From the NCBI RefSeq assembly GCF_002982075.1, contig NZ_PUEJ01000003.1, positions 434,001 through 498,000 of the forward strand: a stretch of DNA of 64,000 nt, read 5' to 3'. Position 1 is the stretch's first letter. Every line of letters starts with the position of its first letter. This DNA is from Labrys okinawensis (GTDB lineage Bacteria; Pseudomonadota; Alphaproteobacteria; Rhizobiales; Labraceae). Positions 8,618 through 17,570 of the stretch are shown piece after piece. Under the pieces are notes generated by a model. That model did no database searches. It saw only the letters and a list, made by a program, of their open reading frames with translations, and was not told the DNA's origin. The position numbers were made by a program, and so were the translations under genes.

Positions 8618-9273
8618 GCGACATCGTGGTGCAGGATGGCCGTTCCCTGCTCGGCCGGCTGGTGGGGATCGCCACCATCGGTTTTGCCCGGCTCGTCACC
8701 GGTGTACGCGGCAACTGGCAGGGCTGCCTGCCGGTGCGCAAGCCGCGCATCTATTTTGCCAACCATGCCAGCCATGGCGATTTCATCCTGGTCTGGACGG
8801 TCTTTCCATCGGCCTTGCGTGCGGCGGCACGCCCGGTGGCGGCACGCGATTATTGGAGCGCCGGCGCGACGCGGCGCTTCCTCGCCCATAATGTCTTCGA
8901 TGCCGTACTGATCGATCGTGAAAGCGCCACCCGCAGCGTCGACCCGATCGGCCAGATGGCCTCGGCGCTGGAAGCGGGGTCCTCGCTGATCCTGTTCCCT
9001 GAGGGGACACGCAATATGAGCGAGGAGCCGCTGCTGCCCTTCAAATCCGGCCTGTTCTGGCTCGCCAAGCGCCAGCCGGAGATCGAAATGGTGCCGGTCT
9101 GGATCGAGAACCTCAACCGGGTGATGCCCAAGGGCGAGTTCCTGCCGGTGCCGTTCCTGTGCACCGTCACCTTCGGGGCGCCGCTGCGCCTGGGTCCCGG
9201 GGAGGAGAAGCAGGCCTTCCTCGATCGCAGCCGCAATGCCCTGCTGGCCCTCAGGCCGCATGAGGGGGACTGA
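8614..9273 (+). CDS. Lysophospholipid / 1-acylglycerol-3-phosphate acyltransferase (PlsC-like)
   Basis: 219 aa. The acyltransferase motifs are clear: NHASHGD (H-x4-D catalytic pair) near residue 50 and FPEGTR near residue 125. The start is GTG 8614, overlapping the upstream stop (GTGA). The family transfers an acyl chain to a lysophospholipid or lysophosphatidate at the membrane. The next gene, a CDP-diglyceride synthase, uses phosphatidate, so the two would be consecutive steps. E. coli ynbABCD has no such gene, making this an expanded version. Confidence 0.88.
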   Translation: MSDIVVQDGRSLLGRLVGIATIGFARLVTGVRGNWQGCLPVRKPRIYFANHASHGDFILVWTVFPSALRAAARPVAARDYWSAGATRRFLAHNVFDAVLIDRESATRSVDPIGQMASALEAGSSLILFPEGTRNMSEEPLLPFKSGLFWLAKRQPEIEMVPVWIENLNRVMPKGEFLPVPFLCTVTFGAPLRLGPGEEKQAFLDRSRNALLALRPHEGD

Positions 9274-9279
9274 GGGTCG

Positions 9280-10218
9280 ATGTTCGAGAACCATACCCTG
9301 GCCTTGTTTACGGGCATCGTCGCCTTCCTGGTCGTCGCCTCGCTGGTCGGCTGGCAGCTCGACCGCCGGGCCGGGCCGCAAGGCAATGCCGCCATCGACA
9401 ATCTCAATGCGCGCATCCGGGCCTGGTGGGTGATGGTGGCGCTGATGGGCGGCGCATTCCTCATCGGCAAGGCCGGGGTAATAGCGCTGTTCGCCTTCGC
9501 CTCCTTTGCCGCCCTGCGCGAATTCCTGACGCTGACGCCCACGCGCCGGGCCGACCACCGCACTCTGTTCGCCATGTTCTTCGTGGTGCTGCCGGTGCAG
9601 TATTACCTGATCTGGATCGAGTGGTACGGGCTCTATTCGATCTTCATTCCCGTCTATGTCTTCCTGCTCCTGCCGATCCTGATCGCGCTCAGGGGCGATA
9701 CGGCCAAATTCATGACCCGCATCGCCGAGATGCAGTGGGGCGTGATGATCGCGATCTTCTGCCTGTCCCACGTCCCGGCGCTGCTGACGCTGGACATCCC
9801 GGGTTTTGAGGGCCGCAAGCTCCTGCTTATCGCCTTCCTGGTCATCGTCGTGCAGATGAGCGACGTGCTGCAATATGTCTGGGGCAAGCTGTTCGGCCGG
9901 CACAAAGTCGCGCCGAAACTGTCGCCGTCCAAGACCTGGGAAGGCCTGATCGGAGGGGTGGCAAGCGCCACGCTGCTCGGAGCCGGCCTGTGGTGGATCA
10001 CGCCCTTCTCCTTCTGGCAGGCCGGACTGGTGGCCCTGGTGATCACCCTGATGGGGTTCTTCGGCGGGCTGGTGATGTCGGCGATCAAGCGCGATCGCGG
10101 CGTCAAGGATTGGGGCCATCTGATCGAAGGACATGGCGGCATGCTCGACAGGCTCGATTCCGTCGTGTTCGCTGCGCCGATCTTCTTCCATGTGGTCCGC
10201 TATTGGTGGACTGTATGA
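9280..10218 (+). CDS. ynbB: Phosphatidate cytidylyltransferase (CDP-diglyceride synthase), YnbB-like
   Basis: 312 aa with about eight hydrophobic helices. The C-terminal CdsA signature is complete: SAIKRDRGVKDWGHLIEGHG followed by GMLDRLDSV. It converts phosphatidate and CTP to CDP-diacylglycerol, the donor for CDP-alcohol phosphatidyltransferases such as the first gene of this operon. ATG 9280 lies six bases after the acyltransferase stop. Operon context makes it a paralogue of the housekeeping CdsA rather than CdsA itself (inference). It is the last gene; a REP-like hairpin follows 31 bp downstream. Confidence 0.9.
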   Translation: MFENHTLALFTGIVAFLVVASLVGWQLDRRAGPQGNAAIDNLNARIRAWWVMVALMGGAFLIGKAGVIALFAFASFAALREFLTLTPTRRADHRTLFAMFFVVLPVQYYLIWIEWYGLYSIFIPVYVFLLLPILIALRGDTAKFMTRIAEMQWGVMIAIFCLSHVPALLTLDIPGFEGRKLLLIAFLVIVVQMSDVLQYVWGKLFGRHKVAPKLSPSKTWEGLIGGVASATLLGAGLWWITPFSFWQAGLVALVITLMGFFGGLVMSAIKRDRGVKDWGHLIEGHGGMLDRLDSVVFAAPIFFHVVRYWWTV

Positions 10219-10248
10219 TGCTATGTCGCATGAATATTGTTTTGCATT

Positions 10249-10328
10249 GTCATTGCGAGCGGAGCGAAGCAATCCAGCTGGCGCCGTGTGTGTGAAAGAC
10301 TGGATTGCTTCGCTCGGCTCGCAATGAC
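10249..10328. repeat. REP-like intergenic palindrome
   Basis: The arms 10249-10277 and 10300-10328 are 29 bp and complementary with one mismatch; the spacer is 22 bases. The outer part reads GTCATTGCGAGC. This pattern is a widespread alphaproteobacterial repetitive extragenic palindrome. It lies between the lipid operon and galM and may serve as a transcript end or mRNA-stabilising hairpin. Confidence 0.88.
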
Positions 10329-10370
10329 ACTTTGCTGCTCCGCACGCATTCTTCCCACCAAGGAAATCCC

Positions 10371-11387
10371 ATGTCCAAGCCTGTCCTGTTCGGAACCTTC
10401 AACGGCGCCGATGTGCTCGAGGTCACCCTGCGCTCCGATGCCGGTGCCGAAGCCCGGATCATCACCTATGGCGGCGTGATACGCGATCTCCTGGTGCCCT
10501 CGAAGAACGGGCCGCAGCGCGTGGTGCTCGGCTTCGAGACTTTCGAGGACTATCCCAAATATTCCCCGCATTTCGGCGCCAATCCCGGCCGGGTCGCCAA
10601 TCGCATCGGCTTCGGGCGCTTTGCTCTCGATGGTGTGACCTACGATCTCTCCAAGAGCCATGGCGGGCCGCACACGCTGCATGGTGGCGCCACCGGCTTC
10701 GGCAAGCGTGTCTGGTCCCTGGTGCAATCGGACCAGCGCTCGGCCACTTTGGTACTGGTCTCCGAGGATGGCGACATGGGCTTTCCGGGCCGCGTGGTGA
10801 CGACCTGCACCTACCGCCTGCTGGAGCCGGCGACGCTGCAGGTGATCTTCACCGCCACCACCGACAAGGCGACGCCGATCAATCTCGCCCAGCATTCCTA
10901 TTTCAATCTCGATGGTTCGGCCGACGTGCTCGACCATCGCATCGAGATCGCGGCCGATTTTTACACGCCGACGGATGGCGATCTCATCCCCACCGGCGAG
11001 ATCCTCTCGGTTGCCGGCACGCCCTATGATTTTCGCACGCCGCGTCCGCTGCGTTTCGACACGCCGGAGGGGCCATTCAAATATGACATCAATTTCGTGC
11101 TACGCAGCGCCGGCACGCTGACACGGGCGGCGCATGCCTGGTCGCCCAAGAGCGGCGTCAGCCTGGAAACCTGGACGACGCAGCCCGGCGTGCAGCTTTA
11201 CGACGCCGCCAAACTCGACGTGCCGGTGCCCGGTCTCGGCGGCGCCAAATATGGTGGCTTCGCCGGCTTCTGCCTGGAGACCCAGAACCTGCCGGACGCC
11301 GTGAACAAGGCGCATTTCCCGTCCTCGATCATCCGGCCGGGCGAGATCTACAACGAAGAAACGCAGTATCGCTTCGGGCAGGTGTGA
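10371..11387 (+). CDS. galM: Aldose 1-epimerase (mutarotase)
   Basis: 338 aa, normal for the family. GANPGRVANRI and HGGPHTLHGG bracket one part of the active site; AQHSYFNLDG carries the catalytic His, and ETQNLPDAVN near the C-terminus carries the Glu that acts as base. It interconverts alpha and beta anomers of aldoses in the cytoplasm. ATG 10371 is preceded by AAGGAAA. It stands alone between a REP element and a hairpin. Confidence 0.92.
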   Translation: MSKPVLFGTFNGADVLEVTLRSDAGAEARIITYGGVIRDLLVPSKNGPQRVVLGFETFEDYPKYSPHFGANPGRVANRIGFGRFALDGVTYDLSKSHGGPHTLHGGATGFGKRVWSLVQSDQRSATLVLVSEDGDMGFPGRVVTTCTYRLLEPATLQVIFTATTDKATPINLAQHSYFNLDGSADVLDHRIEIAADFYTPTDGDLIPTGEILSVAGTPYDFRTPRPLRFDTPEGPFKYDINFVLRSAGTLTRAAHAWSPKSGVSLETWTTQPGVQLYDAAKLDVPVPGLGGAKYGGFAGFCLETQNLPDAVNKAHFPSSIIRPGEIYNEETQYRFGQV

Positions 11388-11407
11388 GCGGGATAATGCG
11401 CTTTTCG

Positions 11408-11442
11408 TTCGGATGCGCGGGCATCATGGCCGCGCACCCGGA
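11408..11442. terminator. GC-rich hairpin after galM, terminator-like
   Basis: The arms 11408-11420 and 11430-11442 pair over 13 positions with one mismatch and one wobble. The arms resemble the outer part of the inverted repeat at 7410. There is no T tract, so termination is uncertain. Confidence 0.5.
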
Positions 11443-11510
11443 ACGGAGCTGCGCCATGGTTGATCTGTCTGGTACTTTCTGCGCCGCAGGAGCAAGTCGG
11501 ACCTTACCCG

Positions 11511-12008
11511 ATGGCGAATTCGATCACCTATGAGGCGCGGCCTGATCTGCCATTTCTGCAGATGAACAATTCGCTGACGTCGGTGTTCATCGGCGTATTG
11601 GCGTTGGCTGCCTCGTCATTGGCTGCGACCCGTCGGCACTGCCAGCTTGCATCCTGGATCGCCGCAAGGGACCAGGGCGTCTATGGCCTCGGAACCGTGG
11701 GCTTCGATGTCTCGGAGATGCCCTGGGAAATCGAAAATTTCGTCGAAGACCGCTCCTTCCTCCTGCGCGCGATTGCTACTGCGAAAGCGAAAGACGGCTG
11801 GCGCGGGCTCGGCTACGAGCCGAAGGAAGAATGGCTCACGCCATGCCTGGATAAATTCCAGGTGCTGCTGGCGGCGTTCGCGCCGGCGGATATTCGCGCC
11901 GGAGCGACGAACCGGGAAGGGCTGTGGTCAGCGCCCCAATTCGAGCGCTGCCGGGCACACGGCCTGATCAGGCATGCGCATGGCTGCCCGATCTGCAACG
12001 GAGCGTGA
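11511..12008 (+). CDS. Hypothetical protein with Cys/His-rich C-terminus
   Basis: 165 aa from ATG 11511; a TTG at 11460 would extend it in frame, and GGAG at 11445-11448 lies upstream of that, so the start is unsettled. The central part (ASWIAARDQGVYGLGTVGFD, EMPWEIENF) looks like a folded soluble domain. The end, CRAHGLIRHAHGCPICNGA, has three Cys and two His that could bind a metal. I do not recognise a family. It sits alone between galM and the oppositely oriented asparaginase. Confidence 0.65.
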   Translation: MANSITYEARPDLPFLQMNNSLTSVFIGVLALAASSLAATRRHCQLASWIAARDQGVYGLGTVGFDVSEMPWEIENFVEDRSFLLRAIATAKAKDGWRGLGYEPKEEWLTPCLDKFQVLLAAFAPADIRAGATNREGLWSAPQFERCRAHGLIRHAHGCPICNGA

Positions 12009-12103
12009 CGACAAGGCATCGGCAGCCAGCAAGAGCGACGCGATGCCGGCAGCGCTTTGCGGACAGCCTGAAAACGCCTTGGTTCGAGCAGGTTGTCGTT
12101 ATC

Positions 12104-13108
12104 TCAGGCCAGCACTCCGGCCAGCCTCAGCCTGCCCACCTCGATGCCGTTCCAGTTCTTCTGCACCGGCTCGAGGAAGCGCTTCAACGCTTCGGTCTCG
12201 TCCTCCGACAGCGGCAGCAGCTTGGCGATCACGCCGGCCATCATCAGCTCGGCCGCCCTTGTGCCGCCATCGTCGCATTTGAGGGCGATGCCGTAGCCGA
12301 GTTCGGGGAAGGCCGCACAGAACACACCCTCGGCGCCGGTCTTCACGAAGACGCGCTCGCCGAAGATCGTCATGATGTCGGTGCAGAAGCGCTTGGTACC
12401 GGCGACCAGGAAAGGCTCGGCTGCCGCGGCGCGACGGATGCGGGCGGCCGCCTTCGCCCGTTCGGGGCCGAGATAGGCACCGGTGCCGAAGCGGGCAAAG
12501 CCCCGTGCCACGCCCGCAAGCGGTGCGGCCTGGGTGGGGATGGAGCAGCCGTCGATGCCGACGCCATCGCCGGTGAGGGCGGCCCCGCTCATCTCGTTCA
12601 CAGCCCCCATCACCTCGCGCATCACCGGATGTGTGGCCTCGATGTAGCGGTGCGGGTCGCGGTCGGTGGCGCAGGCCAGGCAGACGAAGCCGGCATGCTT
12701 GCCGGAGCAGTTGTTGTGCAGGGCGCAGGGCTCCTCGCCGGCGCGGAGCAGGGCCCAGGCCGCCGGACGGAAGCTCGGGGCATGGACGCCGCATTCGAGC
12801 GTGCCGGCATCGCGGCCGGCCTTGGCCAGCATGGCGGCTGCCGTCTCGACATGGCGCGGCTCGCCGCCATGGGAGGAGACGGCGAGGGCGATTTCCGCGT
12901 CGGTGAGATCGAGCTTGTCGGCTGCCCCGGATTCCAGCAAGGGCAGGGCCTGGAATGCCTTCACGGCCGAGCGGGGAAAGACGGGCCTGGTGACGTCGCC
13001 CAGCGAAAGCACAATCCGACCTTCGGGGTCGCTCACGGCAATGGCACCGCTATGGCGGCTTTCGACGATACCGCCGCGGATGAGTTCGGCCAGGATGGGA
13101 TTGGACAT
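12104..13108 (-). CDS. L-asparaginase of the thermolabile Rhizobium (AnsA/II) family
   Basis: 334 aa. The sequence matches the rhizobial asparaginase family, unrelated to the E. coli enzymes. A Ser-x2-Lys pair (RSAVK, Ser47 and Lys50), SSHGGEP with a second catalytic Ser, NNCSGKHAGF and GIDGCSIPT with the conserved Cys residues are all present. It hydrolyses asparagine to aspartate and ammonia. The gene is transcribed divergently from gabD, sharing a ~150 bp intergenic region. Confidence 0.9.
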   Translation of the reverse strand: MSNPILAELIRGGIVESRHSGAIAVSDPEGRIVLSLGDVTRPVFPRSAVKAFQALPLLESGAADKLDLTDAEIALAVSSHGGEPRHVETAAAMLAKAGRDAGTLECGVHAPSFRPAAWALLRAGEEPCALHNNCSGKHAGFVCLACATDRDPHRYIEATHPVMREVMGAVNEMSGAALTGDGVGIDGCSIPTQAAPLAGVARGFARFGTGAYLGPERAKAAARIRRAAAAEPFLVAGTKRFCTDIMTIFGERVFVKTGAEGVFCAAFPELGYGIALKCDDGGTRAAELMMAGVIAKLLPLSEDETEALKRFLEPVQKNWNGIEVGRLRLAGVLA

Positions 13109-13259
13109 GCGAGCGGACTTTCCCTATGTGCAGGCGGGCCTCCATCGCAGGCTTCGCGAGCCGAGGCAACACCCGAATATGTGATCACATTTCGACATTG
13201 ATCCGCGCGCGCTGAACGCCTATCTAAGCGCCAGCGAGAGACACAACGGAGGAAGGCGC

Positions 13260-14723
13260 ATGTTGGAAAAATTGGCTCAGCAGCTCGAATTCAAGCGTGA
13301 GGCCGCCTACGTCAACGGTCAATGGATCGCCGCCGACAGCGGCAAGACCGTCCCGGTCACCAATCCCGCCACCGGCGAGCTCATCGGCAGCGTGCCCGAT
13401 TGCGGGAAGGACGAAACGGCGCGCGCTATTGCCGCCGCCGATGCCGCTTTTCCGGCCTGGCGTGCCAAGACCGCCAAGGAGCGGGCCAAGATCCTGCACA
13501 AGCTCGCCGATCTCATCGAGGCCAATGCCGAGGCGCTCGGCGTGCTGCTCACCGTCGAGCAGGGCAAGTCGCTCACCGAGGCGCGCGGCGAGGTGGTGTT
13601 CTCGGCCGCCTATGTGCGCTGGTTCGCCGAGGAAGCCCAGCGTGTCTATGGCGACGTGATCCCTTCCCCCTGGCCGGGCCGCCGCATCCTGGTCACCAAG
13701 GAGCCGGTGGGTGTCGTCGGCGCCATCACGCCCTGGAACTTCCCCTCCTCGATGATCGCCCGCAAGCTCGGCCCGGCCCTGGCCGCCGGCTGCACCATCG
13801 TGATCAAGCCTGCCATGCAGACACCCTATTCGGGTCTGGCCTGGGGCGCTCTGGCCGAGATGGCCGGCATTCCGGCCGGTGTCGTCAACGTCCTCACCGG
13901 CTCGGCCAGCGCCATCGGCGGCGAGCTCACCTCGAACCCACTGGTGCGCAAGATCACCTTCACCGGTTCCACGCCGATCGGCAAGCTGCTGGTCGAGCAG
14001 TCGGCCAAGACGCTCAAGAAGGTTTCGATGGAGCTCGGCGGCAACGCCCCCTTCATCGTGTTCGACGATGCCGACGTCGACAGGGCGATCGAGGGTGCGA
14101 TGATCGCCAAATACCGCAATTCCGGCCAGACCTGCGTGTGCACCAACCGTTTCCTGGTGCAGGCCGGCATTCACGACAAATTCGTCGAGAAGCTGATCGC
14201 TGCCTCCAACGCGCTCAAGGTCGGCAATGGCCTCGAGGCCGGCGTGCAGCAGGGCCCGCTGATCGACGAGAAGGCGGTTGCAAAGGTCGAGGAGCACATC
14301 AACGATGCCCTTGCCAAGGGCGGCAAGGTGGTGGCGGGCGGCAAGCGCCATGCGCTCGGCCATACCTTCTTCGAGCCGACGGTGGTGACCGGCGTGACCC
14401 CGGACATGCTGGTGGCACGCGACGAGACCTTCGGGCCGCTCGCCCCGGTGTTCAAGTTCGAGACCGAGGAGCAGGCCATCCAGATGGCCAACGATACCGA
14501 GTTCGGATTGGCTTCATACTTCTACACCAAGGATCTCGGCCGGGCCTTCCGGGTCGCCGAGGCGCTGAAATACGGCATGGTCGGCATCAATGAAGGCCTG
14601 ATCACCACCGAGGTCGCGCCCTTCGGCGGTGTCAAGGAATCCGGCATGGGCAAGGAAGGCTCCAAATACGGCATCGAGGATTATATCGACGCCAAATATG
14701 TCTGCGTAGGCGGTCTCGGCTGA
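13260..14723 (+). CDS. gabD: NAD(P)-dependent succinate-semialdehyde dehydrogenase
   Basis: 487 aa, full length. ITPWNFPSSMIARKLGPALA is the cofactor-site hallmark; MELGGNAPF holds the general-base Glu and SGQTCVCTNR the nucleophilic Cys. It oxidises succinate semialdehyde to succinate in GABA breakdown. AGGAAGG sits just before ATG 13260. No GABA transaminase is adjacent. Glutarate-semialdehyde dehydrogenase activity is a possible alternative in this subfamily. Confidence 0.9.
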   Translation: MLEKLAQQLEFKREAAYVNGQWIAADSGKTVPVTNPATGELIGSVPDCGKDETARAIAAADAAFPAWRAKTAKERAKILHKLADLIEANAEALGVLLTVEQGKSLTEARGEVVFSAAYVRWFAEEAQRVYGDVIPSPWPGRRILVTKEPVGVVGAITPWNFPSSMIARKLGPALAAGCTIVIKPAMQTPYSGLAWGALAEMAGIPAGVVNVLTGSASAIGGELTSNPLVRKITFTGSTPIGKLLVEQSAKTLKKVSMELGGNAPFIVFDDADVDRAIEGAMIAKYRNSGQTCVCTNRFLVQAGIHDKFVEKLIAASNALKVGNGLEAGVQQGPLIDEKAVAKVEEHINDALAKGGKVVAGGKRHALGHTFFEPTVVTGVTPDMLVARDETFGPLAPVFKFETEEQAIQMANDTEFGLASYFYTKDLGRAFRVAEALKYGMVGINEGLITTEVAPFGGVKESGMGKEGSKYGIEDYIDAKYVCVGGLG

Positions 14724-14773
14724 GGCCCGAACCCATCGCCTTCCCGCATTGAAGGGCTGCAAGCTCTGCTCCG

Positions 14774-14811
14774 CGCCCCGGACCGATCCAGGTTCCGGGG
14801 CGTCGGCTTTT
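14774..14811 (+). terminator. Rho-independent terminator of gabD
   Basis: The arms 14774-14784 and 14791-14802 form a GC-rich stem with one bulged base, followed by TCGGCTTTT. It lies 50 bp after the gabD stop. Confidence 0.7.
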
Positions 14812-14915
14812 CGGGGGAAGCCTCAGTCGGCGCCCTGCCGCCAGATTGCCTCCGATAATCCCGCAAGCAAGAGGCCGAGCAGGGCGTAGAGCACGATCTC
14901 CCGCTTCAGGCAGAA

Positions 14916-15014
14916 GAAAAGCGCGTTTGAACGGAAACACTTGTTTGCTCGAACGTTTTGATTGACGCGTCTTTGCGATTCTTGGCGATTACGCCAAATC
15001 GCAAAACGCTTTAG
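14916..15014 (-). repeat. Dispersed ~100 bp hairpin repeat, copy A
   Basis: Read on the minus strand it contains AAAGCGTTTTGCGATTTGGC, then AATCGCAAAGACGCGTC, then GAGCAAACAAGTGTTT. The first two blocks are inverted and form a hairpin. Related copies are at 22119, 51936, 53962, 56625 and 57161. The rest of the gap up to 15316 is A/T-richer leader with no gene that I can support. Confidence 0.85.
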
Positions 15015-15316
15015 GCCGAAGCCGAACCGGCTGGGGTTGCCGACACGGGATGTCTCGCCTCGGACGGACGCCGGTTGCCCTGCCCAGGCATGCGGCCGAT
15101 CGATGCATTCTGCCTCTCATACTTCCCTATGGTAAATCTCCGGACAACTCGAAGGCACCCCGGAATCCGTGACATTTTTGTCGGTGTTGTCCAGAAAAAT
15201 GCAGAATTCCGGCCAAATCATTACTTTCGCTTGCCTCTGCCTCATTTTCGCCCGTTCACTGACTATTCACCCCTTCTGCTGCATTGAAGGCAGCTCAGCA
15301 ACAGGATTGGGTTTCG

Positions 15317-16357
15317 ATGCGGGTCGCCTCGCTCTTCGCTTTGATCGCTTCGGCATTGGTCCTGACGGGTTGCGTCGGCTTCGATGACGATTCCGGCGAT
15401 GCAACCTCATCTCTCAAGCCCGTGCTGACCAACACGGCTTCGAACGATCAGGCGGCCAACACGGCTCCGCTCGGCATCTGGCGCGGCGGCATGACCATGC
15501 TGGTGATGACCACCCGCAACGCCACCGGCAACAAGGAGCCCTGGTTCGGTGCCAAGCGCGCTTCCGACCCGACGGCGGCGCGCCTCGTGATGTATCCGCC
15601 GTCCAAGTCACTGCTGGCCTCGGTCAACCCCGTCAGTACGCCTGGCTGGTCGGTGGCGGGGGTGAGTGCCTTGCCGGGGGACGAGCCCGCCACGTCCCTG
15701 GCGGCGCAGGCCGAGGGGCGCGACGTCATCGTCTATGTCCACGGCTATAACGAGACCTTCGACAGCGCGGCGACGAGCTATGCCAAGCTGGTCGACGGCA
15801 TCAAGTTTTCGGGCGTGCCCGTGCTGTTCTCCTGGCCCTCGCGTGCGGCGCTCTTGGATTACGTCACCGACAAGGACAGCGCGATGTGGTCGCGCGATGC
15901 CCTCGAAGACACGCTCACGGCGCTCGCCAACGATCCCAAGGTCGGGCGCATCAACCTGATCGCCCATTCCATGGGCAGCATGGTGATGATGGAAGCTCTG
16001 CGTTCGATGTCGGATCGCATGGGAGCCTCGCTCCCGAACCATTTCGGTGCCATCGTGCTGGCCAATCCCGATGTCGACCTCGACCTCTTCCGTCGCCAGA
16101 TGAAGCGGCTGTCGTCGCTGTCGTCGAAAATGACGGTGATCGTCTCCAAGAACGATCGCGCTCTGGAGATCTCAACCAAGCTCGCCGGCGGCGTGCCGCG
16201 CGTCGGCTCTGGCGACAGCGAGGAACTGCAGAAGACTGGCGTGAAGGTCGTCGACGCCTCCGATTTCGGCTCCGGTTTCATCAACCACGATATCTTCATG
16301 AGCCGTGAGGAAGTGCGCGCCGTGGTTGCGCGCGCGATCGAGAACGCCGATCAGTAA
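15317..16357 (+). CDS. Alpha/beta hydrolase (DUF900-type) lipoprotein
   Basis: 346 aa. From ATG 15317 the product starts MRVASLFALIASALVLTGC, a signal peptide ending in a lipobox (LTGC), so it should be lipid-anchored outside the cytoplasmic membrane. The hydrolase core has VYVHGYNETFD as the oxyanion region and IAHSMGSM with the nucleophilic Ser; a late His lies in FINHDIFM. DUF900 proteins are putative esterases of unknown substrate. The in-frame ATG 15284 would add 11 residues before the signal peptide and is less likely. Confidence 0.85.
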   Translation: MRVASLFALIASALVLTGCVGFDDDSGDATSSLKPVLTNTASNDQAANTAPLGIWRGGMTMLVMTTRNATGNKEPWFGAKRASDPTAARLVMYPPSKSLLASVNPVSTPGWSVAGVSALPGDEPATSLAAQAEGRDVIVYVHGYNETFDSAATSYAKLVDGIKFSGVPVLFSWPSRAALLDYVTDKDSAMWSRDALEDTLTALANDPKVGRINLIAHSMGSMVMMEALRSMSDRMGASLPNHFGAIVLANPDVDLDLFRRQMKRLSSLSSKMTVIVSKNDRALEISTKLAGGVPRVGSGDSEELQKTGVKVVDASDFGSGFINHDIFMSREEVRAVVARAIENADQ

Positions 16358-16394
16358 CCCTTCGGAGCAGGCCGGGGGAAACGGCGCAACCCAA

Positions 16395-16736
16395 TCATGC
16401 CAGGAAATCGGCGCGGTGCGGGGTGAAGCAATCGACCAGCCGGCCTTTCTCCAGAGCCTTGACGCCATGTTCGAGGCCGGATGGCACGATGAAGCTGTCG
16501 CCGGCGGCGAGCGTTTCGGTTCTGCCCGCGATGGTGACCTCGAACCGCCCCTCGGCGACGTAGCTGGACTGTATGTGGGGATGGGAATGCAGCCAGCCCA
16601 CGCCATCCTTCTCGAAAGCGAATTCGACCAGCATCAGTTCGTCGGTGTAGACAAGGACGCGTCGCCGGTTGCCGTCCGGCGTCGACTGCCATTCGGCATC
16701 ACCGGACCGGACGAATAGTTCCTCGCTGCGGATCAT
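16395..16736 (-). CDS. Small cupin protein, KdgF-like
   Basis: 113 aa single cupin barrel. The metal-binding motif HSHPHIQSSYVAEG and the later GDSFIVPSGLEHG supply the usual His/Glu ligands. The C-terminal FTPHRADFL resembles the ending of KdgF, which linearises unsaturated uronates in pectin and alginate breakdown. The neighbouring locus is for plant-type sugars, which fits, but no uronate pathway gene is present, so substrate assignment is tentative. Confidence 0.72.
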   Translation of the reverse strand: MIRSEELFVRSGDAEWQSTPDGNRRRVLVYTDELMLVEFAFEKDGVGWLHSHPHIQSSYVAEGRFEVTIAGRTETLAAGDSFIVPSGLEHGVKALEKGRLVDCFTPHRADFLA

Positions 16737-16826
16737 CGGACCTCACCTCGCTGTCCAGCCACGGAGGGAAGATAAGCACAGGTTTGCAGCATTGTCCCGC
16801 GCATGCCGACCCGGCCGGAGCGGCTC

Positions 16827-17570
16827 CTATTCGCCGGCCGTCTTCTCGACGGCACGCGGGGCATTGCGCAGGGCCTCCAGCATGCGGGCCCGCGAAATTT
16901 CCAGCAACTGGCTCATGGCCCGGGAGGCCTCGTCAGCCTTGCGGGCGAGGATGGCCGAGACCACGGCCTGATAGGGCTGCAGGTCCATCGCCTGGCCGTT
17001 GGCGCTGCGCTGCGTCAGGCCGAAGGAAACCTTCAGGGCCGTCTTGACCGCCCGCCCGATGGTGACGAACAGGCCGTTATGGGTGGCCGTCATGATGGCG
17101 AGGTGGAATTCCGTCTCGGCGCCCGCCGCCAGAGCCGGCTGCCCGAGCATGGAGACGAGGTCGGAGAAGCGCATGCGGATGCGTTCGAGGTCATCCGCCG
17201 AGCCGTCCCGCGCCGCCAGGAAGCAGGCGCGCGGCTCGAAGCAGTTCCGCATTTCGTAGAGATCCTCGATGATGCGCTCGTCGAACTGGGCGTTCAGGCG
17301 CCAGGAGAGCACATCCTGGTCGAGCAGGTTCCAGTCGGCGAAGGGCAGCACGCGTGTGCCGGTCTTGGGGGAAACCTCGACCAGTCCCTTGGCCGCCAGG
17401 TTCTTCACGGCCTCGCGCACCGTCGAGCGGCTGACGCCATAGGCCTGGCAGAGTTCGTTCTCGATCGGCAGGGTGTCGCCGGGGCGAAATTCTCCCGAAG
17501 TGATGCGGGTGCCGATGATGCGCGCGACCTGCGCGCTCATCGTGCTGATGGCGGTATCCCGCTCGAACAT
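16827..17570 (-). CDS. GntR-family (FadR subfamily) regulator of the arabinoside locus
   Basis: 247 aa. The N-terminal winged helix (GEFRPGDTLPIENELCQAYG, then VSRSTVREAVKNLAAKGL) is followed by an all-helical FCD domain with metal-ligand-like residues (EMRNCFEPRACFLA, EFHLAIMTATHN). I chose ATG 17570 because GGAG lies six bases upstream; longer starts run into the promoter region. It is divergent from the ABC transporter operon, whose promoter overlaps a 17-bp palindrome, so it is probably the local repressor, released by a sugar ligand (inference). Confidence 0.87.
   Translation of the reverse strand: MFERDTAISTMSAQVARIIGTRITSGEFRPGDTLPIENELCQAYGVSRSTVREAVKNLAAKGLVEVSPKTGTRVLPFADWNLLDQDVLSWRLNAQFDERIIEDLYEMRNCFEPRACFLAARDGSADDLERIRMRFSDLVSMLGQPALAAGAETEFHLAIMTATHNGLFVTIGRAVKTALKVSFGLTQRSANGQAMDLQPYQAVVSAILARKADEASRAMSQLLEISRARMLEALRNAPRAVEKTAGE

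Noticed and set aside
8374..10272. Minus-strand ORF of 632 codons
   Set aside because: Antisense shadow of the acyltransferase and CDP-diglyceride synthase genes; no recognisable protein features.
11456..11533. Short ORF starting MVDLSGTFCAAG just upstream of the hypothetical gene
   Set aside because: It has GGAG upstream but overlaps the larger frame and shows no recognisable property; it may be a leader peptide but cannot be supported.
14823..14909. Possible 28-codon minus-strand membrane peptide ending LSEAIWRQGAD
   Set aside because: The sequence is membrane-helix-like, but the only start is CTG and no ribosome-binding site is visible.
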